64,000 nt of DNA from Bacillota bacterium (GTDB taxonomy: Bacteria > Bacillota > Clostridia > Oscillospirales > Oscillospiraceae), in assembly GCA_023386265.1 (NCBI GenBank), contig JAEWKA010000002.1:62001-126000 (forward strand). The letters run 5' to 3'. This document shows, one piece after another, positions 33,820 through 41,242 of this stretch; the stretch's first letter is position 1, and each line of letters begins with the position of its first letter. The translations under genes were made by a program, and so were the position numbers. Under the pieces are notes generated by a model, which was not told the origin of the DNA, searched no databases, and saw nothing but the letters and a program-made list of their open reading frames with translations.

Positions 33820-34668
33820 ATGAAACAGGTTGAGGAAAAGCGTGGGAAACTGTCCGCTTCTGAGCTTGGACATCAGGATATGGGTGCGCCCGAAAAGGCT
33901 CCTGGTTATGTTCTTTTGCCCGGGGACCCGAACCGAATTGCGGTGATGGCTTCGCAGTGGGACAGCGCGGAGGAGTATACATTGTCGCGTGGACAGAAGG
34001 CCGCTCACGGCGTCTATCACGGGGCTGACATAGGAGCTTATTCCACGGGAATTGGCGGTCCCAGTACGGAATGTACCCTGACGGACCTTTGCGCGCGCGG
34101 CGCGCATACCTTAATTCGTGTCGGGACCACCGGCGCCATTCAGGAGAATATCGGAATTGGTGACATTATTATAAATGATTCCAATGTCCGCCTTGACGGG
34201 ACTTCCCAGTTCTATGTCCGTCCGGAGTATCCAGCCTCGGCATCCTACGAGGTGGTGCTGGCGCTGGTACAGGCCTGCGAGAATCTAGGCTTCCGTTACC
34301 ACGTGGGAACCGGATGCACCTGCGGCTCTTTCTACACAGGTCAGTGCCGTACAACGTACAACGGTTACCGTCCATCCGGTTTGGACGATAGCTTCGAAGA
34401 CCTGCGAAAAGCGGGCGTACTGAACTTTGAAATGGAGGGCGCCACAGTTACAACGCTGTCCCGTATTTTCGGCAAACGCGCGGGAATGTGCGCCACGGTG
34501 GTGGCACATCGCATCACGGGAGAGTGGAACGAGGACCCCGACGCGGAGAAGAAAGCTTGCCTCGCGGGCGCTCTGGCCCTGCGAATTCTGGCTGAATGGG
34601 ACGCGCTCAAAGCTGCGGCTGGGAAGAAGTATTTCTCGATGAGTCTTTTGAAAGGGGATCAATCATGA
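33820..34668 (+). CDS. Uridine phosphorylase-like nucleoside phosphorylase
   Basis: A 282-residue PNP/UDP-family enzyme. It has LLPGDPNRIAVMA, the ribose/phosphate-site TGIGGPSTECTL, RVGTTGAIQENI, and FEMEGATVTTLSRIF, which contains the MEGA-type ribose-binding Glu. These forms are closer to uridine phosphorylase than the paralog at 28018. It would convert uridine (and deoxyuridine) to uracil and ribose-1-phosphate. AAGGAG precedes the ATG, and the stop overlaps the cytidine deaminase start, which supplies uridine from cytidine. Confidence 0.87.
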   Translation: MKQVEEKRGKLSASELGHQDMGAPEKAPGYVLLPGDPNRIAVMASQWDSAEEYTLSRGQKAAHGVYHGADIGAYSTGIGGPSTECTLTDLCARGAHTLIRVGTTGAIQENIGIGDIIINDSNVRLDGTSQFYVRPEYPASASYEVVLALVQACENLGFRYHVGTGCTCGSFYTGQCRTTYNGYRPSGLDDSFEDLRKAGVLNFEMEGATVTTLSRIFGKRAGMCATVVAHRITGEWNEDPDAEKKACLAGALALRILAEWDALKAAAGKKYFSMSLLKGDQS

Positions 34669-35069
34669 TGGAAAGCGTGCTGCAGAAAGAGCTTATTGCC
34701 AAGGCGGCGCAGGCGCGGCTTAAGGCTCGGGCGTTCAGCGGCTTCCATGTGGGAGCGGCGCTGCTGACCATGAGTGGCGAGGTCTTTACCGGCTGCAATG
34801 TGGAGATCCATAGTACTTTGTCCAGCATCTGCGCCGAGCGATGCGCCATAGTAAAAGCGGTCTCCGAGGGTTATTCGGACTTCACCGCTATCGTGGTTGT
34901 GTCCGACGCGGAGCATCCAGTATCGCCCTGCGGTTTCTGCCGGCAGTACCTCATAGATTTCAATCCGGATATGGAGGTTGTCATGGCAAACGTTGACGGC
35001 AGTGAAGTTCTGTCCATGACGGCGGGGGAGCTTATGCCGCGCGCCTTTGTGGGCAGCGGACGAAATTAG
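34665..35069 (+). CDS. cdd: Cytidine deaminase
   Basis: A 134-residue zinc-dependent deaminase converting cytidine or deoxycytidine to the uridine form. The zinc and catalytic residues are present as C56-A-E58 (ICAERCAI) and PCGFC (C89, C92); substrate-site FHVGAALL and GCNVEIHS also fit. The start is ATG 34665, overlapping the upstream stop (ATGA), with AAAGGGG 7 bases before; the longer frame has no ribosome site. It feeds the uridine phosphorylase encoded just upstream. Confidence 0.92.
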   Translation: MMESVLQKELIAKAAQARLKARAFSGFHVGAALLTMSGEVFTGCNVEIHSTLSSICAERCAIVKAVSEGYSDFTAIVVVSDAEHPVSPCGFCRQYLIDFNPDMEVVMANVDGSEVLSMTAGELMPRAFVGSGRN

Positions 35070-35176
35070 TAAAAAAGATCGCAGCCCGCTTTGAGCTGTT
35101 TTGATGCTAAAATGTAATTCTCCATCATTCAACAGATACTGCGAACATCTTAAAATCGAAGAATGAAAAGCAATGA

Positions 35177-35205
35177 TTGACGAAGTCGTTGTTTTATGCC
35201 ATAAT
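35177..35205 (+). promoter_or_regulatory. Promoter of the DeoR-family regulator gene
   Basis: TTGACG (35177-35182), a 17-base spacer and CATAAT (35200-35205). The transcript would carry a leader of about 150 bases; the 293-base gap 35070-35362 shows nothing else recognisable. Confidence 0.65.
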
Positions 35206-35362
35206 TACAGCGATAAGCAGTAATATTATGGAATTGGGCAAACAACATGTTCCAGAAAACAATCACTGCTTTCCACAGAAATGTACAAAATACGAACTGA
35301 TACGACCTTTGAGTAGGAATCAGCGACGCTTTCAAGGTAATATAGGAAAGGGCTCAACGGCT

Positions 35363-36124
35363 ATGATGACAGCGCAGAGAAGAGAAGAACTCAAGCACTA
35401 TATGCTGGAGTATAAGAATGCCACAGTGGCTTCCATGGCGGAGAAGTTCGGTGTGAGCGGGCAGACTATACGACGGGACTTCAAGGAACTGGAGCAGGAG
35501 GGCTTTCTTCTTCGGTCATACGGAGGAGCGGTGGTAAAGGATCGCAAGGCCGTCAATGTACCGAACACGGTGAAAAGCGAATTGCTGGTGGACGCGAAGC
35601 GGGTGATCTGCAGGCAGGCGGTTCGATTCATCTCTCCAAACGACTGCATCTTTCTGGATCATTCCACTACAGTTCTTGCGCTGTGTGATGAAATTGCCAA
35701 CATCCCGCTTACGGTTGTGACAAACTCCCACAGGGTCATCGGACGGTTATCGGGCTGTTCCAACATCCAGCTGATATCCACGGGCGGCATATTCAATAAT
35801 TCCCTGGAAGGGTTTTTTGGACTGGAAACAGTGAAGTATCTTCAGCAGCACTGCGTAGACAAGGCGTTCCTCTCCTGCCGCGCTATCGATTTGACCCGCG
35901 GTCTGAACGATTCGGACGAGAAGACAGCTGACGTTCGCCGCAATGTCATCGAAAATTCGGACAGCGTGTACCTTTTGGCCGACCACACTAAGTTCGGCAA
36001 ATCCGGGTTCATCGCCACCTGTGAAGTTGAAGAGCTTGACTATGTAATCACGGATGAACCTGTGGACGACGCATGGCACAAACTGTTTGAAAAGAAAAAA
36101 GTGGGGCTTTTAGAAGGAAAATGA
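35363..36124 (+). CDS. DeoR-family transcriptional regulator
   Basis: A 253-residue regulator. An N-terminal DeoR helix-turn-helix (VASMAEKFGVSGQTIRRDF) is followed by a sugar-phosphate-binding DeoRC domain with DHSTTVLALCDEI, TGGIFNNSLEGFFG and LADHTKFGKSGFI. DeoRC domains usually sense phosphorylated sugars, so ribose-1-phosphate, ribulose-1-phosphate or DHAP-like intermediates are likely effectors. The longest frame adds 62 unrelated residues across the promoter; I chose ATG 35363 after GAAAGGG. Its position in the middle of the nucleoside genes suggests it controls their divergent promoters. Confidence 0.88.
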   Translation: MMTAQRREELKHYMLEYKNATVASMAEKFGVSGQTIRRDFKELEQEGFLLRSYGGAVVKDRKAVNVPNTVKSELLVDAKRVICRQAVRFISPNDCIFLDHSTTVLALCDEIANIPLTVVTNSHRVIGRLSGCSNIQLISTGGIFNNSLEGFFGLETVKYLQQHCVDKAFLSCRAIDLTRGLNDSDEKTADVRRNVIENSDSVYLLADHTKFGKSGFIATCEVEELDYVITDEPVDDAWHKLFEKKKVGLLEGK

Positions 36125-36128
36125 GATA

Positions 36129-36160
36129 TAAAGAAGCGGAGCTAAAGCTCCGCTTCTTTA
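36129..36160 (+). terminator. Terminator after the DeoR-family gene
   Basis: Fourteen perfect base pairs (36129-36142 with 36147-36160, GC-core AAGCGGAGC) with loop TAAA, followed by TATTAT. Confidence 0.9.
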
Positions 36161-36218
36161 TATTATAATTGTCTTTATTAAGCTTAAACTATGGTTGCGC
36201 TTGTTATTTACCTAGGAA

Positions 36219-36242
36219 GGCGAGCTTTCGAAAGCTAACGCC
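36219..36242 (-). terminator. Possible terminator of the deaminase-PNP unit
   Basis: The perfect palindrome AGCTTTCGAAAGCT (36223-36236) is flanked by GGCG and CGCC just after the amidohydrolase stop. The following U-run is poor, so termination may be weak. Confidence 0.4.
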
Positions 36243-36243
36243 G

Positions 36244-37542
36244 TCAGCCGTAGATGCATTTTAAGGCCGCCTTGACCTCGTAACGGATTTTTTCCTCATC
36301 CAGGGTGAGGAACTCGCCGTTTTCATAAAGTATCTTTCCATCCACCATGGTCATGCACACGTCACTTCCCTGCGCGGTATAGGTCAGGAGTGCCAGAGGG
36401 TCAAAGTTTGGTATCAGGTGAGGCCTATCCAAATCAAAGGCGATGATGTCCGCCTTCATGCCGGTTTCAAGCGAACCGACATCGTCGCGGCCCTGCAGCC
36501 TTGCGCCGTTCGCGGTCGCCATCCTCAGAATCTGTGCGGGCTTCATAAGGATGGGGTCGTGCGTGTAGCCGTTGTGCATGATGGCGGCAAGATGCATCTC
36601 CTCCATCATGTTGAGGTTGTTGTTGCTGGCGGCTCCATCGGTGCCGAGCGTTACATTGATGCCCATGTCCAGCATCTTCGGGATGGGAGCAAAACCGCTG
36701 CCCAGCTTAAGGTTGCTGGTGGGGTTGTGGATAACGCTGACATTCTTTGATTTCAGAATATCCATGTCGTCCTCGGAAACGGCGACGCAATGTGCGGCAG
36801 CGGTCGGCGAATCGAAGGTGCCTAGATCGCAGAACCACTTTGCCGGAGTTTTACCGTACTTACGGATACACTCATCATGCTCTCTGTTCGTTTCGGAAAG
36901 ATGAAGGTGAATCCTGCCGCCCAGAGCTTTGCAGTCGGCGGAGTACGCTGCTACAATATCGGGGAAGCTGGTATATTCCGCGTGGATGGCGAAGTCGATG
37001 CGTATACGTCCATCAGCTGCGCCGTGGAAGTTGCGAAACAGCTCAATTGACTGTTTAACCCTAAAGTTGTCGGCGTATTTCTCCTTTGCGTCAAAAGACT
37101 GGAGAGGGCGGCAGAGATTGGCGCGAATACCGGCGGCAACTGCGTTCTCAACAGCGGTCTGTGTCTCGAAATACATGTCCGAATAGCTGGTGGTACCGCA
37201 GGCAATCATCTCAAGCAGGGCAAGCAGGTTGCCCACGCGAATGTCCTCAGCGCTGAAACGGTCCTCCACCGGAATCATCTTTTCAAACAGCCACTCATGC
37301 AGCGGCAGGTCACTTCCTATGCCTCGAAGCAGCACCATAGGCGTATGCCCATGACAGTTGATGAGACCGGGAGCAAGCAGCTTGCCACCCATATCCTTTT
37401 CCTTATCGTAAGCCGCAGCGGGTTTTTCTTTGCCGATATAGTCGATAACAGAACCGTCAATGCCGAGAAAACCGTTTTGTATCCAGCGGAAATCTCCATC
37501 CGCCGTTGCCAGAATATCACAGTTCTTTATTAGAGTTCTCAT
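36244..37542 (-). CDS. Amidohydrolase, MTA/SAH/5'-deoxyadenosine deaminase-like
   Basis: A 432-residue metal-dependent amidohydrolase of the MtaD/SsnA/Trz group. It shows the metal-binding NCHGHTPMVLLRGIGSDLPL, His in IHAEYTSF, HLSETNREH, and the catalytic Asp in TLGTDGAASNNNLNMMEE. The last motif is typical of S-adenosylhomocysteine/methylthioadenosine/5'-deoxyadenosine deaminases. It would turn adenosine-type nucleosides into the inosine form for the phosphorylase encoded just upstream in the same unit (9-base gap). GAGGT precedes the ATG. Guanine or other ring deaminases of the same family are less likely. Confidence 0.82.
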   Translation of the reverse strand: MRTLIKNCDILATADGDFRWIQNGFLGIDGSVIDYIGKEKPAAAYDKEKDMGGKLLAPGLINCHGHTPMVLLRGIGSDLPLHEWLFEKMIPVEDRFSAEDIRVGNLLALLEMIACGTTSYSDMYFETQTAVENAVAAGIRANLCRPLQSFDAKEKYADNFRVKQSIELFRNFHGAADGRIRIDFAIHAEYTSFPDIVAAYSADCKALGGRIHLHLSETNREHDECIRKYGKTPAKWFCDLGTFDSPTAAAHCVAVSEDDMDILKSKNVSVIHNPTSNLKLGSGFAPIPKMLDMGINVTLGTDGAASNNNLNMMEEMHLAAIMHNGYTHDPILMKPAQILRMATANGARLQGRDDVGSLETGMKADIIAFDLDRPHLIPNFDPLALLTYTAQGSDVCMTMVDGKILYENGEFLTLDEEKIRYEVKAALKCIYG

Positions 37543-37551
37543 GGAATTACC

Positions 37552-38373
37552 TCACATTTGTCGTATGATGCTCTTAACATACTCACTGAACTTGCCGGAG
37601 ATGATCTTGGCGGTTTCGTCCACTTCCTCGCTTGTGAGCGGGCAATCAAGCACACCTGCAGCCATGTTGGTCATTACCGAAAGTCCCAGAAGCAGCATAT
37701 CACAGTGCGCGGCGGTCAGCGCCTCTGTAACTGTGGACATGCCTACTGCGTCACCGCCAAGGATGCGCACGGCGCGGATTTCGGCAGGAGTTTCGAACTG
37801 GGGGCCGGTGAAAAAGAAATAAACGCCTTCATGCACGGTGAGACCGGAACCCTCCGCACACTCGAGAGCCAGCTTGCGCAACTCAGGAGTATACATACGG
37901 CTGACATCAAAGAAACGAGAGCCAAACTCCGGAATGTTTTTGCCGCGGAGCGGGCTGTCGCCGTTGAATTTGATGTGGTCAGAGATTATCATGACGTCAC
38001 CGGGACGGTAGGAGGTGTTCACGGCACCTGCGGCGTTTGTAAGGATGGTGGCCTTTACGCCTAGCAGCTTGAACACGCGGATAGGAAGAACCAGCTGCTC
38101 ATAGGAATAACCCTCATAGGTGTGGAAGCGTCCGGACATGCAGACCACCTTACGCCCGCAGACTGTGCCGAATATCATTTTTCCTGCGTGCGAGGGCACG
38201 GTGGATACAAGAAAATTCGGTATGTCCTTATAGTCGACGACTATGGGGTTCTCAATTTGCTCCGCGAAGGGTCCAAGACAGGAGCCGAGGATAATAGCTA
38301 TCTCCGGCGTGTAGTCAACTTTTGATTTAAGAAAATCGGCAATTTCCTTAAAATATTCATAGGTGTATTCCAT
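37552..38373 (-). CDS. punA: Purine nucleoside phosphorylase, trimeric type
   Basis: A 273-residue PNP of the trimeric (PunA/MTAP) family. It has the phosphate-loop IILGSCLGPFAEQI, the HAGK segment, MSGRFHTYEGYS, TNAAGAVNTSYRPGD, SDHIKFNGDSPL and GDAVGMSTVTEALTA. The Asn seen in mammalian-type PNPs (SDHIN) is Lys-Phe-Asn here. It cleaves inosine or guanosine, and possibly 5'-substituted inosines, to the base and (5-substituted) ribose-1-phosphate. The start is ATG 38373, 7 bases after GGGAGG; the frame's five extra codons run through that site. It is first in the unit with the amidohydrolase. Confidence 0.9.
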   Translation of the reverse strand: MEYTYEYFKEIADFLKSKVDYTPEIAIILGSCLGPFAEQIENPIVVDYKDIPNFLVSTVPSHAGKMIFGTVCGRKVVCMSGRFHTYEGYSYEQLVLPIRVFKLLGVKATILTNAAGAVNTSYRPGDVMIISDHIKFNGDSPLRGKNIPEFGSRFFDVSRMYTPELRKLALECAEGSGLTVHEGVYFFFTGPQFETPAEIRAVRILGGDAVGMSTVTEALTAAHCDMLLLGLSVMTNMAAGVLDCPLTSEEVDETAKIISGKFSEYVKSIIRQM

Positions 38374-38440
38374 TGTGTGGCCTCCCAATTAAAATGTCTG
38401 CGTCACATGGACTCAGGCGGGTCATATACTGTTTTTTCTT

Positions 38441-38469
38441 ATTGTATCACGGAAGATAATGCCTGTCAA
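38441..38469 (-). promoter_or_regulatory. Promoter of the PNP-deaminase unit
   Basis: On the minus strand TTGACA (38464-38469), a 17-base spacer and TACAAT (38441-38446). It shares the 379-base gap 38374-38752 with the divergent promoter at 38602. Confidence 0.82.
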
Positions 38470-38601
38470 TCGGACACGAATAAACAACAATGAACAATAA
38501 ATGTGCGTAACTTGGCAGTCGAGACTATAGGCAGATAAACAATTCCACAAGAATACAGGGAAAATGCTGGACAGGACACAATGAGATGTGTTATATTTAC
38601 C

Positions 38602-38630
38602 TTGTTAAGTTGTTTGAACCACTGTATACT
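38602..38630 (+). promoter_or_regulatory. Promoter of the GNAT-aldolase-isomerase unit
   Basis: TTGTTA (38602-38607), a 17-base spacer and TATACT (38625-38630). The gap also contains AACAACAA-like repeats (near 38485 and 38655) resembling those in the importer promoter gap; they may be shared regulator half-sites. Confidence 0.6.
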
Positions 38631-38752
38631 GGACAAAACGAAATCAAAACAACAATTACTGACCGCTCTAATAAGGGCTTACACTATCACGACAAAAATA
38701 CATTGATATAAAAATTTTGAAAGAGGAGCGGGAGTCTCTCGCTCAGGGATAT

Positions 38753-39418
38753 ATGGAAGAATTGCAGTGGGTTCAACGTGACCCCTTTAGATATTTGTTT
38801 TTACAGGATTTTTTAAAGCTTGGCGCTGCCGTCTGCTATGAAGCGGAAGACGGTGTTGTACTGAAGCGCCGGCGCATAGTTTATGCGGCGGGCACTATTG
38901 CGGATAGCTCGCTGTTTTCCGATACTTTCGTGGCGCTGGTCTGCGAGAGCTCCGTTCGCGATCACCTGTTGGAAACCGGAGTTTTTCGGGAATGCGTTGA
39001 ATGTCTTCAAGCTGTTTACACAGGGGAAGCTATCCCTCTAGTACGGGATGACGTTACGGTCAGGCAGCTGGATATTTCAGATATGCCGTTTATTTTGGAA
39101 AACTACCATCATCCCGGCGCCAATGAGAAGCATATTCGGGAGCGGTTGGACGAATACATGGTGGGCGCTTTTGTGGACGGCAAGTGCGCGGGCTTCGCCG
39201 GTATACATGAAGAGGGTGCCATAGGTCTGCTCGAGGTGCTTCCCAACTACCGCCGGCGCGGTATCGCGGAATTTGTTGAGACACATGTCATCAACTGGTG
39301 CATTCAAAACTCAAGGCTTCCCTATTGCCATGTGATGCCCGGCAATACCGCATCCATAGCTCTGCAGAAAAAATTAAAACTCACATTTGATACTAAGCCG
39401 CTTTATTGGCTTTCATAA
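38753..39418 (+). CDS. GNAT-family acetyltransferase
   Basis: A protein of about 221 residues whose C-terminal half (about 110-221) is a GCN5-type acyltransferase fold. The acetyl-CoA-binding loop follows IGLLEVLPNYRRRGIAEFVE, and the HVMPGNTASIALQKKLKLTF segment is typical of FR47-like members. The N-terminal half has no recognised domain. The substrate is unknown. The start is uncertain: ATG 38753 is preceded by a weak CAGGGAT, while a TTG at 38717 would add 12 residues. It is the first gene of the unit with the class II aldolase and MtnA-like isomerase, perhaps detoxifying or modifying a pathway by-product. Confidence 0.75.
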   Translation: MEELQWVQRDPFRYLFLQDFLKLGAAVCYEAEDGVVLKRRRIVYAAGTIADSSLFSDTFVALVCESSVRDHLLETGVFRECVECLQAVYTGEAIPLVRDDVTVRQLDISDMPFILENYHHPGANEKHIRERLDEYMVGAFVDGKCAGFAGIHEEGAIGLLEVLPNYRRRGIAEFVETHVINWCIQNSRLPYCHVMPGNTASIALQKKLKLTFDTKPLYWLS

Positions 39419-39463
39419 ATAAAGGACGGCATGGCAGCATTGCCGGGAAGGAACAGACGAAAT

Positions 39464-40081
39464 ATGACGATTGAAGAGATGAAGCAGGAGGTATGCGACT
39501 ACGCAAAGCAGTCGTATTCGGAGAAATTATTTGCCGGCACCAGTGGCAACCTCAGTCTTTTTGACGGCGATACTATGGTAATCACCCCTACCTCCGTTGC
39601 ATATGAAACCATTACAGCAAACGATATGGTGGCAATGAAGCTAGACGGCACGGTGCTGAATGGAAAATACCAACCCTCCTCGGAGTGGCGGATGCACGCT
39701 GCAATATATGAGGAAAAGCCTGATGTCCGTGCTGTAATCCATACACATTCCCCGTACGCTACAGCTTTTGCAGTAAACCATATGAACATACCTACCATCC
39801 TTATTGAAATGGTGCCGTTTTTGGGCGGAGATGTGCCGCTCGCGGAGTTTGCCGTACCGGGGACGAAGGAAGTGGGACTTGAGGCTGTCAAGGTTCTCAC
39901 AGAGCGTACCGGCTGCTTACTTGCGAACCACGGCGTTTTGACCGTGGGCGACACGCTGGCGCGAGCGCATATTCGCGCAGTTTATGTGGAGGATGCCGCG
40001 AAGATTTGCTCAATTGCTATGGGCCACGGGGATATCGTGACCATATCTGAAGAACATATATCCGCTATGCGCGGAAAATAG
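39464..40081 (+). CDS. Class II aldolase, L-fuculose-1-phosphate aldolase-like
   Basis: A 205-residue zinc aldolase. The FucA active site is complete and nearly in register: E74 (SSEWRMH), H93 and H95 (VIHTHSPYAT) and H156 (LLANHGVLT), against E73, H92, H94 and H155 in E. coli FucA. The phosphate-site GTSGNLS is also present. It should split a ketose-1-phosphate to DHAP and an aldehyde; FucA itself accepts D-ribulose-1-phosphate. With the downstream MtnA-like isomerase this points to cleavage of ribulose-1-phosphate, 5-deoxyribulose-1-phosphate or methylthioribulose-1-phosphate. ATG 39431 is an alternative start. Confidence 0.85.
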   Translation: MTIEEMKQEVCDYAKQSYSEKLFAGTSGNLSLFDGDTMVITPTSVAYETITANDMVAMKLDGTVLNGKYQPSSEWRMHAAIYEEKPDVRAVIHTHSPYATAFAVNHMNIPTILIEMVPFLGGDVPLAEFAVPGTKEVGLEAVKVLTERTGCLLANHGVLTVGDTLARAHIRAVYVEDAAKICSIAMGHGDIVTISEEHISAMRGK

Positions 40082-40097
40082 AACAAGGAGGGCATAC

Positions 40098-41141
40098 ATG
40101 AAAAGAGCCGATGAAGGTGTAGGCTTCCTGCTTCGCTATGAAAACGTGGCGTGGTATGAGGACGGAGCGGTGCGTATACTCGATCGCCGCATATACCCTG
40201 TCCGCAAGGAATATGTGACCTGCCGCCGCCACGAGGAGGTCGCCCAGGCGATTGCCGATATGGTGACGCAGAGCGGTGGGCCTTATCTCGCCGCCGCGAT
40301 GGGAATGGCACTCGCCGCTTTTGAGGCGAAAAACCTCGGTGAGCGTGAGCTGATGGCTTATTTGGAGAAGGCGGCATATACGCTTTCTCATGCCCGTCCC
40401 ACTACGGCTTCTAAAATGGAGCGAGTAACCGAGAGGGCAATGGACGTCGCGAGGCGCGAGATTGCCGCCGGTCATTCCGGCGCTATGCTGGTGGACGCGC
40501 TGCAGCGCAATGCGCTTGACCAGATTGAGGAAAATTATCGTAAATATGCTGTTATCGGCAAACTCCTCGCAGATAAGATTCCCATGAACGGAACCATTAT
40601 GACTCAGTGCTTCGCGGAAACAGTCATCGGCACTATGCTGCGGGAGTGCCGCGAGCGCGGCAACGCGGTAAAGGTTATCTGTCCGGAAACACGACCATAT
40701 TTCCAGGGCGCGCGCCTGACCGCCTCTGTCGCCTGTGATATGGGCTTTGATGTGACGGTAATCTCCGACAATATGCCCGCTTATACAATGAAGCAGAAGA
40801 AGGTGGACCTGTTCACCTCGGCGGCGGATGTCATCACTATGGACGGTCATATCATTAATAAGGTGGGTACCTTCCAGATTGCGCTTGCCGCAAGCTACTG
40901 GGGAATTCCCTATTTCGTGACAGGTACGCCAAATCAGAGCCATCCGGACATGAGCTCCGTAGTCATCGAGGAGCGCGACCCGAGTCTGGTGATGGATGCA
41001 ATGGGAACGAAGACAACAATGGAGGGCGTAAAGGGCTACTATCCCGCTTTTGACGTGACCCCTCCCAAGCTCTGTGACGGTGTTGTTACAGAAAAGGGTA
41101 TTTTCCCTCCCCTTGATCTGAAACGCTATTTCGAGATTTAA
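40098..41141 (+). CDS. MtnA/eIF-2B-family sugar-1-phosphate isomerase, divergent
   Basis: A 347-residue member of the eIF-2B alpha-beta-delta/MtnA family. The catalytic Cys (C171, IMTQCFAET) and Asp (D244, SAADVITMDG) are kept, as are VICPETRPYFQGARLTA and INKVGTFQIALAA. But the phosphate-binding VRGAPAIG of true methylthioribose-1-phosphate isomerases reads TQSGGPYLAA here, and THCN is TQCF. I infer an aldose-1-phosphate to ketose-1-phosphate isomerase with altered substrate, either ribose-1-phosphate or a 5-deoxy analogue. It lies 16 bases after the aldolase gene, with AAGGAGG before the ATG. Ribose-1,5-bisphosphate isomerase is an alternative homolog. Confidence 0.8.
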   Translation: MKRADEGVGFLLRYENVAWYEDGAVRILDRRIYPVRKEYVTCRRHEEVAQAIADMVTQSGGPYLAAAMGMALAAFEAKNLGERELMAYLEKAAYTLSHARPTTASKMERVTERAMDVARREIAAGHSGAMLVDALQRNALDQIEENYRKYAVIGKLLADKIPMNGTIMTQCFAETVIGTMLRECRERGNAVKVICPETRPYFQGARLTASVACDMGFDVTVISDNMPAYTMKQKKVDLFTSAADVITMDGHIINKVGTFQIALAASYWGIPYFVTGTPNQSHPDMSSVVIEERDPSLVMDAMGTKTTMEGVKGYYPAFDVTPPKLCDGVVTEKGIFPPLDLKRYFEI

Positions 41142-41242
41142 AATAAATAGGGCACGCTGCCCAGCGGCCGCTGCGGACGGTATCCGAGGCGGCCGTCTTA
41201 ACTTTGGAAATACATATATTAATATTAAAAGGACATAGAATT

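Noticed and set aside
40065..40943. A 292-codon minus-strand open frame
   Set aside because: It is antisense to the MtnA-like gene, whose family motifs are unambiguous; the translation is His/Arg-rich and unlike any protein.
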